From Serendipita indica DSM 11827 (taxonomy: Eukaryota; Basidiomycota; Agaricomycetes; Sebacinales; Serendipitaceae), in assembly GCA_910890315.1 (NCBI GenBank), contig CAJVGD010000006.1, positions 1,302,001 through 1,366,000 of the forward strand: DNA of 64,000 bases, read 5' to 3'. The translations under genes were made by a program, and so were the position numbers. Numbering within the stretch: position 1 is the first letter of the stretch; the number at the start of each line of letters is the position of its first letter. The notes beneath the pieces were generated by a model that worked only from the letters and a program-made list of their open reading frames with translations, ran no database searches and was not told where the DNA came from. Shown one piece after another: positions 47,201 through 57,700 of this stretch.

Positions 47201-47517
47201 CGCTGGTCTGGTGCAATAGGATCCTGCGCACGCACGATTGGTCCCTGCTGTTCGTCTCCAAAAGTGGACCGGAAGACGGAGACGTTGAACCGAGGGCCAT
47301 CGCTACCGGTGCTGAGGCCGCTGCTCGCGTTGTTGAGCATTCCAGCCTCTGAATTTCTCCTATCTGAAAGCGCAGGAGATGCTCTGGGAGATGCGGAGAA
47401 CTGATTAGCGGCGAGATGCTTGCCGTTTGCAAAGATCAGATGAGACTCGTCCTGCTTGCTCATCGTCAATGGGAGACCGTTGGAAGGTGTAAATAATGGC
47501 TGAGACGACGTATTCAT
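44268..47517 (-). CDS. Degenerate eIF4A/DEAD-box-like protein
   Basis: About 980 residues. The N-terminal ~445 residues are Ser/Pro-rich with one coiled-coil-like helix (EYAQRDLARELGSLASKINL), starting MNTSSQPLFTPSNGLPL. The second half has the eIF4A layout: WEHLQLVPELLRSISKYG joined to VGPPNKIQQRALPFLLNGAD (Q motif), then IIAQAPPTQERIAAY where AQSGTGKT should be, FLVLDEVDQLI for DEAD, FSNTVPQDVLNLANAIQLRD for SAT, and SRVLVVCDVPVKSPDVFQIP with LVVNYDLPRVVEDYAHR. Motif VI (HRIGRxGR) is replaced by HRRVAPAMASSHS. The Walker lysine and the motif VI arginines are gone, so ATPase activity is very unlikely. A ~60-residue Ser/Gly insert splits the first RecA fold. The last exons use a GC donor (44628) and end near RRSQ, where the model is less sure. 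The role may be a scaffold in translation or mRNA control; that is inference. Confidence 0.75.
44585..44628 (-). other. GC-AG intron in the eIF4A-like gene
   Basis: 44-base intron with donor TATG|GCAAGTT and acceptor CCTCTAG on the minus strand. Splicing gives LVVNYDLPRVVEDYAHR, which matches the conserved eIF4A NYDLP segment. Confidence 0.8.
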
Positions 47518-47810
47518 GCCGCCCAGCACGGAATTTGGGAGCGCTTGAAGGGGGCAAACTGCGAGTAGCTGCGCGTATCGGGCGTTACACACCGTCAGCG
47601 ACAATTTAAGAAAGATTTTAGGCAAGAGCCAGTCTCTAAACGCTCCAAGAAGCCCGTCGAGTGCTTACCAGGCTGCAAAGCCCCGAGCCCAATGTAGCGA
47701 CTGAGATGGTTGGGCGACAACCGGTGGTTTGATGCGAGTCGGCATCCTCATACACTCGCCGATGCACACTCTAAATTTCAGATCTAGCATATAAACACCA
47801 AAAAGATTCA

Positions 47811-49076
47811 TCAAAGCTTGGGAAGAGGAGCAAACTTTGGCTGCGTTCGGGATAGAGCAGCCCTAAAGGCCTGGATAGTATCCTGAGGCAAGGTGAGCCA
47901 CAGCAAGACAGAAATAAACAGAGTTCTTACATCGGACTGAAGCATGGCTTGGTTCCATGTTGCAGTATACTCCAAGCTCTCCGTCACTCTGGCAATCCGT
48001 TAACCTCTCCCCCATTGGGGCATACGGTACACGTACGAGTGGTCTTGTGCATGTAGCAATAGATGCTTTGTTCCCAAGACGGCAATGGGCGATTTGGAAG
48101 CAATGAGTTTGGCCGTTTCAATGGCAGCCGCTGCGTAAGGACGAGTGAGAGAGGTTCTCGACCATAGCGAGCACTAGACGCACCGACGACCTCATTCTGT
48201 CCACCTTGGACTACCTTGCTTACGAATCCGACTTGTAGTGCCTCGTCTGCAGAAAAGTTCTTGCGGAGAAGGCCCATTCGCGGACCAGGCTCATATTGCC
48301 CACAATCTTGGGCATCCTGGATAGAGTGCCAATGTCTGCTGCTAGTCCTACATCTACCTCCTACGAAGAGTCAGCAGCACGAAGGAATGTTGGAAATGTC
48401 CCAACTTTGATGGAAAAGGACGAGGAGGATGCCTGGAAATTGTAAGTACACGAGGCGTCTCCGTTACTTGGGACTTACAGCATATCTAACGTCTGTTGCA
48501 CAGAGGATATCTATTGCAAGACCCAGACAAAGCCCGTGGCATGCTGCAATGACTGGCTTGAGGCACTTTTCGATGGAGGAAATGGCTGCCTGGAAAACCT
48601 GAGGACGCAATGTGTCAATAGGTTATCAAAATACGAAAAGTCACATACCAGAATGTGCTCGCGGAGTCGGAGAGCGTGTCTTGCGGGATCGAGATTACCG
48701 TGGTTCATTAGGACACCAGTATTCTTGACTGTTCGAGTTAGCCAATTGACATGCGTTTGCAGAAGTACACACGGTCCAAGCCCGCTGTGAAAAGCTGAGG
48801 GAGGGCAGACGCGAGGACAACCACTCGAATGTCGCCATCCTTTGACGCTGCCTCGAAGACTTTCTGCATTTCCTCCCAGAATCTTGTCACCTGTCAGTAT
48901 GTAACCCATTGAAACCGTGACTGAGGACAAACGGTTGGTTGAAGGCATTCACAGGCGGCCTGGAGCTTCTCGTCAGGACGTAGGCCTACAAAATCAAACA
49001 AGACTTACCGATTCATCTCGACAAGTAGAACACCTTCACTTGGAACAGAAACCTTGAAGAACAAATACGAGGACAT
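47811..49076 (-). CDS. Delta3,5-delta2,4-dienoyl-CoA isomerase-like (ECH family)
   Basis: Crotonase-fold enzyme of fatty-acid beta-oxidation. It starts MSSYLFFKVSVPSEGVLLVE with MNR; after an intron PVNAFNQPF gives the usual N-R-P-x-V-N-A-F opening. Later exons carry IEKCLKPVIAACHGLCLGLA and IDILCATD (oxyanion-hole helix), then DVGLAADIGTLSRMPKIVGN. The (E-V-)D-V-G-L-A-A-D-x-G-T-L segment is the hallmark of the dienoyl-CoA isomerase subgroup (ECH1/Dci1). ETAKLIASKSPIAVLGTKHL, ESLEYTATWNQAMLQSD and PKFAPLPKL close the protein. The terminal Pro-Lys-Leu is close to a type-1 peroxisomal targeting signal, suggesting a peroxisomal site. Around six exons; exon borders in 48150-48500 are approximate. 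Upstream sequence resembles the region between rhomboid A and the DUF1640 gene. Confidence 0.83.
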
Positions 49077-49125
49077 GGTCGGCGTCGGGTATCAACCAGG
49101 AAATATAGCCGGTCAAACCACTCGG

Positions 49126-49145
49126 ACTCGACCAACTTGTATCAT
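49126..49145. repeat. 20-bp direct repeat, left copy
   Basis: actcgaccaacttgtatcat, identical to 50202-50221. Patchy similarity continues on both sides: it reaches back to a shared catggtcgg at the start codon of each minus-strand gene and forward over about 15 pyrimidine-rich bases. It lies 50 bases upstream of the dienoyl-CoA isomerase gene start. Confidence 0.8.
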
Positions 49146-49314
49146 CATCCTCCGCCTATGAAAAGACCAGTAATACAAAGACTAGCTCTTTACATTCTCG
49201 CAAGGGATCAACTTTGGATTAGACATCGAACTAGTCTAGGTACCAAATTACATGACTCATAAACCCAAAGGAAAGAAAGGGGTGACTACAATATTAACTC
49301 GTAAATGCAATAAA

Positions 49315-50162
49315 TCATGCGATACCCAGCCCGCGACGCACAAAGAAAAGAGCGATACCCGTCATGGTTCCGCCGATGTGGCCCTCAAACCCAATCTATT
49401 AAGCGCATTAGCCATGTACAGTTTGGGTTAACCCACTGACCGACGTAAGACGTCTGCTCCCACTTTCGACGCGGTAAAGGTCGTAAAGGAAGATGCCAGC
49501 CTCTGCAACCCAAAGAGACATTGGGATGCCAAATAGCGTTACAGATGATCTTGGGGTCATGCAAGCCATAAACGATTTGACTGCGTTCATTGCGCCACTG
49601 GCCCCCATCCCATGGACGGGGTGGTTCTGGTTCCAATAAGCGGACGCCAGACTACTGCCGACAGCACCTGGGGAATAGTTACAAGGTTGTCACAATCTGG
49701 TGAAGTCTTTCATACCTGCCAGGTATACCGTGAGGAAGGAATATGATCCAAGATACTGAGCGTCAGGACGCAATCGCCACAACCCTTTGATCGTCAGGGG
49801 CAGCCAGAGGGAGCATGCCAGTGACTTACCCAGTGTATTCATAAGTAAATGAATGGTAGAGTGGTGCGCAAATGCGGATGTCACGAGTGTCCAGCTGTAG
49901 TCGAGAATGTGAGTTGGTGTCACGATACTCTAATGAAATGAACAGGCATTCTTCCTTGCCGGATGTTTCCCGCCGAGAATGTAAAGTTTTCTGCCATCCA
50001 TTTGAGCGACCGAGCGTCTCCGCGTTTCTGCCTCGCGTGTCAGTGACAAATAGACATTCCGAGTTTACGTACGAATGTAGATTTTGCCGCATAAAAGCAG
50101 AGGAATACCGAAATATTGATCCCGATGATTCCGTACACGAGCCAATACCCATGAAGCTTCAT
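49315..50162 (-). CDS. Rhomboid protease, short paralogue (A)
   Basis: Intramembrane serine protease of the mitochondrial Pcp1/PARL type by similarity to copy B. It starts [20 protein letters not shown] at 50162, directly at the first membrane helix, so the presequence of copy B (about 75 residues) is missing. Segments in order: [31 protein letters not shown] with [59 protein letters not shown] with the catalytic serine in [18 protein letters not shown]; and [20 protein letters not shown] with the catalytic histidine, ending RRGLGIA. Both catalytic residues are intact. Intron positions match copy B. It probably cannot reach the inner membrane by the same route as B, unless an upstream exon exists that I missed. 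Confidence 0.8.
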
Positions 50163-50201
50163 GGTCGGGGGTAAGTATCACGCTCGCCAAGCCACTTCTG
50201 A

Positions 50202-50221
50202 ACTCGACCAACTTGTATCAT
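50202..50221. repeat. 20-bp direct repeat, right copy
   Basis: actcgaccaacttgtatcat, identical to 49126-49145. It sits in the 85-bp interval between the divergent starts of rhomboid A (50162) and the DUF1640 gene (50248), so it is likely part of their shared promoter. Confidence 0.8.
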
Positions 50222-50247
50222 TATTCTCTTCGTCTACAACAAAACTC

Positions 50248-51281
50248 ATGATTACACGGAGATTAATTCGTCAAATTCGTTTTGCATCTTCGCAAGCATC
50301 CATTTCTGCTGCACCACCAAGTTCCGGTTCAGGAGGGTCTTCAAACTTTCAGCATCCACACGCCGCGCTCGAGGAAACGGCAAAGAACGACCTAGAAAGC
50401 TCACAAGCCACTCAGAGAGCCGCATCTAGCCAGGATGGCCCATCTACAGATCCCGAACATGGTCTGGTGGTCTCAAATCCCATTATTCCGCGAGATATCG
50501 ATAATTCGGAACCCTATATTACACCCTTTCATACTTACAAGTTCTTTGTCGCGCTGGAGCAGACATTTCCGACACCAATAGCGCGAACATTGATGCGCTT
50601 GACGCGTGGCTTACTCGTGGATAGGATGATGAGGATCCGGAGAGATGCATTGGATGTTAAAGATCTTGATAATGTACGTGTGATGCTACCGAGCAGCGGA
50701 ACATTGTGCTAATTCGAGTTTATTTCCATAGCAAGCCTACTTGTTCAAAGCTGCGCTTTCTGAACTTCGAACAGAAGCCACAATGAGGACAAAGAATCAG
50801 GCGGCAACTATCACGACGTCAATTTCGGGCTTGAGACGAGACGTGGACCGACTGGACGTCAAGATGAAGGAAGACATTGGAAATTTGAAGCACGAGTGAG
50901 TTTAAAATGCAAATGCATGGAGTTCGCTGATAATTGGGAACAGGATACAAATGGAGATGGATAACCATCGAAACGAATCACGGGCAGAGATGAAGAAACT
51001 CGATATTCGAATGGAAGACGTTGTACACCGTGCGACCGTGTCCTTGGGTGACATTCGAACAATCATTGAGCAGGCGAAATGGGATAACACGCGAAGGGGT
51101 GTCGGTACGTCGAGGCAACTGTGCACATGCGAGATACTAAACACGAGTAGCAATATTCGGATCATTTGTACTGCTGACGGTCATTATGATGGAACTGAAG
51201 CCATCCAAACCGTCGAGCTATCCGCCAAAGGTCGCAGTCGACGCTGCAAACAGCGTGGATGTGGTCGAAACTCAGGCGTAG
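50248..51281 (+). CDS. DUF1640 protein (Fmp32/MCUR1-like), mitochondrial
   Basis: Inner-membrane coiled-coil protein of the family that includes yeast Fmp32 (cytochrome oxidase assembly) and human MCUR1 (calcium uniporter regulator). It starts [20 protein letters not shown], an Arg-rich presequence. A Ser-rich linker leads to [51 protein letters not shown] and [20 protein letters not shown], the conserved core. Two coiled-coil exons follow ([40 protein letters not shown]), then [20 protein letters not shown] and a C-terminal membrane helix, [13 protein letters not shown]. The end VDVVETQA is short and acidic. Four exons. It is divergent from rhomboid A and convergent with rhomboid B. Confidence 0.9.
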
Positions 51282-51366
51282 TCCATTTTCCAGCCCACTG
51301 GGTCATCATACTTTATAGAACATTTCTTTATTACAATGAGCAACTTACAAATGCAATAGAAGGAAG

Positions 51367-52436
51367 TCATGGGATACCCAGCCTGCGACGCACAAGGAAA
51401 AGACCCATACCCGTTAAAGTTCCACCAATATGGCCCGCAAAGTCGGTCTAAATGATGCATTAGATTGGCATAATTTGAATAAACGAACTAACCGAGACGT
51501 GGCCTCTGCTTCTGGCGCCATAAAGATCATAGAGGAAGATGCCAGCCACGACAGCCCATAGAGGCATCGGGATGATACCATAGAGTGCCACGGATGTCCT
51601 TGGGCTCATGCATGCCGTAAACGACATGATTGCGCACAATGCACCGCTGGCTCCCATACTTCGAGTGAAGCGATTTTGGTTCCAATAGGCAGACATCAGA
51701 TCACAGCCAATGGCGCCTAGAGAATGATTATAGGTTGTTCAATTTGATGTGATCTTACACACCTGTCAGGTATACCTTGAGAAAGGCATACGAGCCAAGG
51801 GATTGAGCGACAGCGGGACAGAACATCCACAGCCCTGTGATAGTCAGAGATAGAAAGAAGATGCAGTGCAGTGACATACCCAGTGTGTTCATGAATAAAT
51901 GATCCGTGGCTTGATGCGCAAATGCAGATGTAACAAGCGTCCAACTACAGCCCATATATCGTCAGTTGCTTTCGCAATATTCCAAGGAAAGGAACTGACA
52001 GTCTTCCTTGTCGAATATTTTCGGCGGAAGAGGTAAAGTTTTCATACATCCATTTGAGCAACTGAGGGTCTCCGTTTTTCTGCCTTGCTTGTCAGTGACA
52101 AACAAGCATCCCGAGTCTACATACGAATGCGGTCTCTGCGACACCAAAGCAGAAGAATATCAAAACGTTGGTTCCCATGATTCCATAGACGAGCCAATCG
52201 CCAGGAATGCGGTCGAAGAAGAACCGAAAGCGGTTCATAAACGAGTATGAAGATGCATTGTTCCGCGGATAATAATTCCTGACTTTGAGGCCCTGTGAGG
52301 GGTGAAATGCTCGTGCCGGGACACGCAACACGCTCCTAGGTGTCGAGAGTGTTCTGCCTATGGGCCGAGTATGGATAAATGATGCATTTCTGGTCCAAAT
52401 TGGACTCCGAGTCAACGTCCTGTGCAGCAGTGGCAT
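51367..52436 (-). CDS. PCP1: Mitochondrial rhomboid protease (B), Pcp1/PARL type
   Basis: Inner-membrane serine protease that cleaves membrane anchors of mitochondrial substrates (Mgm1/Opa1 and Ccp1 in yeast). It starts MPLLHRTLTRSPIWTRNASF and has a long basic presequence ending near RVPARAFH. Then RFFFDRIPGDWLVYGIMGTN (first helix), [75 protein letters not shown] with the active-site serine in [25 protein letters not shown] and TDFAGHIGGTLTGMGLFLVR with the active-site histidine, ending RRRLGIP. About seven exons. An in-frame ATG at about 52475 is also possible. The copy at 49315-50162 is the closest relative in view. It diverges from the LLP-like gene across 104 bp. Confidence 0.87.
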
Positions 52437-52540
52437 TCCAAAACCCGGGTCACCAAACAAAGTCATCCCTTGGTCCTGACCATCCCCGCCCACAAAAAAA
52501 AAGGCCGGCCCCAAGCTACAGCTCCTTCAAGCTTCACTAA

Positions 52541-53333
52541 ATGGCCAAATCTACTCGTTCAAAGACTAAGCGTTCTTTCCGTCGCAACAAGAGGGAAGAC
52601 AGCGTTTACGCCGCCACGCACGCCGCTCGTCTGGAAAGATTGAGCAAGAAACTCGCAGACATCGCCCAGCCCGAAAAGGCAGACAAACAAACAACACTAG
52701 ACACGATGGATGGAGAGAATGAAGTCCAAGGTTGGCCCTTTTTCGCCCTCCTTGGCCTCGTAGACCCCGATGAGATTGGCGCCTTTGGCTCACCAAACTT
52801 GAATCAACGTCCTAATTCCGGTCATGAAAGTGACTGGCTACGGGGACTTTCCACAGTCACCTGGCAAACGCTGAGTGATCCCCGCCTGATGGCGGCTGTT
52901 TCGTAACTTTTCTCTTCTCCTAGCTTCCCTCTTTCTTTATTACGCACAGACCGAGTTCTTCCTGCTTACTCTAGACGCATCGTTGCTAACACTTTAGCCG
53001 TCCTTGCAGAAGACATGCAAGGGTACTCGGACGAGGATGCACAGGTTGACTCAGGTCAGTTCCCTGCTCTATCTGTTGTCAATGGCACCCGTGTCTTACC
53101 TTTTTATCCATGTAATTTTACAAATTGCTCCCGGTATTATATGACTCTGTTTCCGAACCACAGCTATGGACGTTGACAAGAAAAAAGTGTCCACCCACGG
53201 TCGTCGCCTCTCACGAAGACAGGAATGGCGCGCCGCAAAGGGCCTTCCGGCACTGAAAAAGAGTGGCAAGATTAACCGTCAAGGTACATTGACCGCTTCT
53301 CGCCGCGCAGGACGTTCGAAGCGAAGAAGATGA
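52541..53333 (+). CDS. LLP/DUF2423-like nucleolar basic protein
   Basis: Small, very basic protein resembling yeast YBL028C and the LLP homologue family, nucleolar proteins tied to ribosome synthesis; the assignment is by general pattern. It starts MAKSTRSKTKRSFRRNKRED, matching the M-A-K-S-x-R-(S/A) family opening, then YAATHAARLERLSKKLADI. Exon 1 ends near 52732 (NEVQ); a long first intron (about 280 bases) leads to EDMQGYSDEDAQVDS, and a second intron to AMDVDKKKVSTHGRRLSRRQ. The C terminus is a basic tail, GKINRQGTLTASRRAGRSKR with RR. The K-x-(I/V)-ST-x-G-(W/R)-R segment is shared with the yeast protein. An open reading through the first intron gives about 50 further residues, but without the conserved C terminus. 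Confidence 0.75.
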
Positions 53334-53443
53334 ATCATTTGAACCGTTAGCTCAAAAGTACGCTATTATATCCTTGAAAAAAATAATTACTTGCGATCAA
53401 AGTCCAAAGTCGCCATGAGTTGCTCGTTGATCCCCTCCACTTC

Positions 53444-54444
53444 ATGACTCACCCCAAGCTCTCCCTTGCGCCACTCCAATTTGCCACTCTCGACACCGAC
53501 CAGCTTGAACATGTATTCTCTTTTATGGACCAGACTGCCGTGGACCGTGCTCGCAGGTTCTATCATCAAGACGATGCCTGGCGTATGCCAATTTGACTTG
53601 GGATCTTGCAAACTAACGGCTTGATGTAGGATTCCTCATTGGGCGGATGCTACGAATTGTGATGTTGGGCGATATTGGCAGAGATCGAGGGCTTACAGTC
53701 CCAAATTTGGAGTTCAGCCAAACGCCTGCTGGAAAGCCCTACATAGTACTTATCTTTGCGTTCCCATCCTCAAGTCTTATATCACAGTAGGTCGCTCCGC
53801 AATCCCTTTCGTCTGTAGGATTCAATGTCTCTCATGACGGTGCCGTCGTTTTGATGGGGATCCTGGAGACTCGAGGATCCTCGGGTGCATCAGCCATTGG
53901 AGTCGATATAATGAAGGCGGAGATTCCGGTCAACGATGATCTACTATCGTTTATTGCTTCCATTGAGAGCACGGTACGATTGATGTGCACCTTATTTCAC
54001 TAACGTGACGGGATACAGCTCACAAGGAGCGAATCTCGACATCTGCGCCAACTTGCCGCTGCTGAGAGCACACGTTCACAAGCCACGAAGCACTTGTTTC
54101 AGCTTTGGACACTCAAAGAGGCCTATGTCAAGGCACTAGGAGTCGGCATCACCTTTGAACTCTCTCGCATTCATTTCGATTTCGAGACCTCTGTTCTCGC
54201 AGTTGATGGGGAGCCTTTGGGCCGTTGGGGCGTCATTTCATTTGGATTATCGAGTCTCTTCAGTGGTGATGTACTGGAGGAGTACGTTGGCGCTGTCTGT
54301 TATCAGCTCGATAGTTCAGATGTAGAGACCGGAGGTATTGTCGAGTGGGTATCAGTGGCTGAAGACCACCGCTTCACGTTTGTAGACCAGCATGATCTCA
54401 TTCAGAGGGTTGCTCCCGGCTCTAGTGTCGTCAATGCCTCGTAG
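53444..54444 (+). CDS. 4'-phosphopantetheinyl transferase (Sfp/Lys5 type)
   Basis: Transfers phosphopantetheine from CoA to a serine of carrier domains; in fungi this activates Lys2, fatty-acid or secondary-metabolite synthases. It starts MTHPKLSLAPLQFATLDTDQ, with RARRFYHQDDAWR joined to FLIGRMLRIV; then LEFSQTPAGKPYI, FNVSHDGAVVLMG, SAIGVDIMKAEIP (the G-V-D metal site) and, after a GT-AG intron, LFQLWTLKEAYVKALGVGI, the W-x-x-K-E-x-x-x-K signature. The C-terminal ~95 residues are family-typical. All catalytic motifs are present. The junction between GKPYI and FNVSHDG (about 53740-53820) does not close in phase with any GT-AG pair I tried, so it is unresolved. Partner carrier proteins are not in this window; LYS12 lies in the same pathway as Lys2. 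Confidence 0.83.
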
Positions 54445-54768
54445 TGGATTCCAGCTCTCCAACCCTGTAGCGAGCTCGAGAATGAACCCTTTGTCACAGA
54501 CGGTACCCGAAAAATCCTGCAAAGGAATTATTCTAGGGATTTACTGCGTTTACTAAACATTGTCCTGCGTGGCTCGCGGCCGAGTATATTTACGAGGTTT
54601 CTCGACCAGGCGCGAGTCTAACAAGCTCCCAACAGGTCGGTAGCAGTGACATAGGTCTCCCATTCGTCAAATCAAGTATCATATTGGCACATGTGTCTGG
54701 TACATAGCAGGTGGTTGGAGGGTGGCATTGACAGACGCTGTCCACATCTTGGAGCCATCGACCTTACG
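54445..54768. other. Intergenic stretch upstream of the NLR
   Basis: About 324 bases holding the PPTase 3' UTR and the NLR promoter. No TATA box or repeat stands out. Confidence 0.5.
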
Positions 54769-57700
54769 ATGTCGACCCAAAAGTCAACCAAACGCAAGAA
54801 ACAGCGCGGGACTGTCAATTCATCGGGATCCCCGCCTGTACCAAGGCCAACAAACAAGAAACGTCAAGTATACGACATGGTCAACGTCGGCCTCGACATA
54901 GCGGCCAATATCGCCGAGGGATCGGACATTCTCGCTCCACTAAAGGCAGCTTGTCGAACAACAAAGTCGATTCTCGAAGTTGCGCAGGCAAGTTGGCGAA
55001 ACCGACAAGGCATTTATCTGACAACAAGATAGGCGACAGAGAATAACCAAGAGGAATGGACCGAGCTAACAGCACGTGTGAACGGATACATGTCCACAAT
55101 CGAGGAACAAATAGCGTTATTTGAGACATATCCTCCAGAAGACATGGCCATTAACGAGGCGTTCAAACGGCCGCTCGTCCACTATGTCAAGTATGTGCGC
55201 ATTCCAAGTTTGCTTCAGTAGGCTGAGCGATGCAGATGCCTGGAAGACATGCACGATAAGGTTGTCAATCTAAAGGAGAAACGTCGCCTCGACAAGCACG
55301 CCTTTTCTAAAGCAATCATCAAAGTGAAAATTGATGCAGAGGAGATTCTTAAACTCAATCGGGATATCGAGGATCGGCATAGCCAATTCATGGTACGAGC
55401 CTTCATCCGTCTTATTCACGAGTTCACTGCATACACAGGGTGCATTGGGACTTTTTGCCGCATTGCGTATTCAAAGCGTTGAGCGGAATACCAAGGTTAT
55501 CAAGGCTGACGTTGAGGCCACCAAGGCAAACGTGGAAATCGTCCTGACAGACGGTAAGACTAGAGCTTCGTATGGGACATGCTTACTTAGTATTCAAAGT
55601 TGACTCCGCCGCAATACTCCAGCTACCAACAGCAGCTTTTGTGGCATCCTCTGTCCATAGGACCTGTCTGACAGGAACGCGCGATGCTGTTCTTCAGACC
55701 ATCTACCGCTGGGCCGACGATGCTACGTCGGATAAGCCAATATTCTGGCTCTGCGATATCGCTGGCTCTGGCAAATCCACAGTCGCCATGTCTGCAGCAG
55801 ATGCTTGGAAGAAGGAGGGAGTGTTAGGTGGCCAATTCTTCTTCTCTCTTACAAGCAGCGAAGGATCAACCACCGACAAGTTCTGCTCCACCATAGCAAG
55901 AGACCTTGTTGACTACATACCCAAACTTGGCTCACACGTCGCCGGAGCCGTGAAGCGGCATCCCTCGCTCATACGAAGCTCTCTCCAAGAGCAGTTCCGT
56001 ATGCTCGTCATTGAGCCTCTTCATCATCTCCAAAGATGTGTCATTCTCGTCATCGACGCTCTTGACGAATGTCAATCTGGATCGCAGAGAAGAGAGCTTG
56101 TTGAAATGCTTTCTACAGCTGTTAAAGAAGTGACAAACCTCAAGATATTCATGACGAGTCGACCAGACCCTGTGATCCAAGCAGTCTTGGGATCGCTTTC
56201 AATCAAGTCCAAGCTGGAAGACCGCCTGCACGATGTTCATCATCGTGATAACATCGATGATATTGCAACTTACATACACAAGGAGCTAAACGACGTACTG
56301 CCGGAGGCCAGGAGGCTGAGACTGGTCGAGAAGGCCAATGGATTGTTTATTTGGGCAAGCACGGCATGTCGAATGCTCAGTAGCGAAACTACATTAGACT
56401 TGCCGGAAAGCATCTATGATCGCCTGATCTCAGTGGACCAGACTGGAGAGATAGACGACGTTTATAAGCTCGTTTTCGAGCGTGTGGACCTGAGATCCTA
56501 TCCAGCTATGTCCAATATGCTCGCTTTGCTGCTTGCTGCATTCGAGCCACTCAGTATCGATGATTTGGACGACATGTTCAAGAACCTTGGGCTCAAGTGG
56601 AGTTCTAGGGCACTGGTACAGAACCTAGGAAGTGTGCTCAGTGTAGACCCAAGTACGAACTTGATCCAATTCCGCCATCCTACCCTTGTCGAATACCTTC
56701 GACGGTGTTCCTTCGCATCAGCTCCCAACAAACCCAATACACTCCATCTCAATGTGACCAAGGCGCATGGTCAGGCCGCATCATGGTGTCTCAAACGACT
56801 CATGTCGCGGACTGATGGTCTTAAGTTTAATATATGTCAACTCGAGTCATCTTTCTACCTCAATAGAGAGATTCCAAACCTAAAGGCGAGGATATCGAGA
56901 CTCATTCCAAAGGCACTTCGATATGCCAGCTCTCATTGGTTGCTCCATGTGGCGGAAACTGATGACACCTGGCGATCCATGGTCAAGAGGGAACTTGAAC
57001 AGATTATTCAAGCTCCACATGTGCTATACTGGATGGAAGTGCTGAGCTTCACTGGGGGTGTGCCACGAGCAATAGCTGGCCTTCGAGCTATTGGACGCCA
57101 CACAGGGGTAAGTCGCTGATCCTAACGAATTCAACGCTTACACAACAGACAGGGTGAAATGTGGGATAAAGCCAGGATGGACCAAATTCGACGGTTTATA
57201 ATGACATTTTCGGTACCGATCCAAGAGAGCGCGCCACACATTTACATTTCTGCACTGCCGTTTGCCCCTATAAAGTCGATATTACATATCGAGGGTGCAA
57301 AAAGATACAGGAACCTTCTTCGCGTAACAGAAGGCCTCGAGGAGATGTATTCTGGGCTCCCAAGTAGTCTTCGAGGTCACGAATCCGGGGTCAACTCCGT
57401 CGAATTCTCGCCAGACGGCTCACAGATTGTGTCTGGCTCGGATGACAACACAATTCGATTGTGGGATGCGGCAACTGGTCAGGCTGTGGGAGAGCCACTC
57501 CGAGGTCATGAAGGTTGGGTCTTAGCCGTCGCATTCTCGCCAGATGGCTCACAGATTGTTTCTGGCTCGTACGACAAGACAATTCGATTGTGGGACGTGG
57601 CAACTGGTCAGGCTGTGGGAGAGCCACTCCGAGGTCATGAATCCGGAGTCAAGGCCGTCGGATTCTCGCCAGACGGCTCACAGATTGTGTCTGGCTCGTA

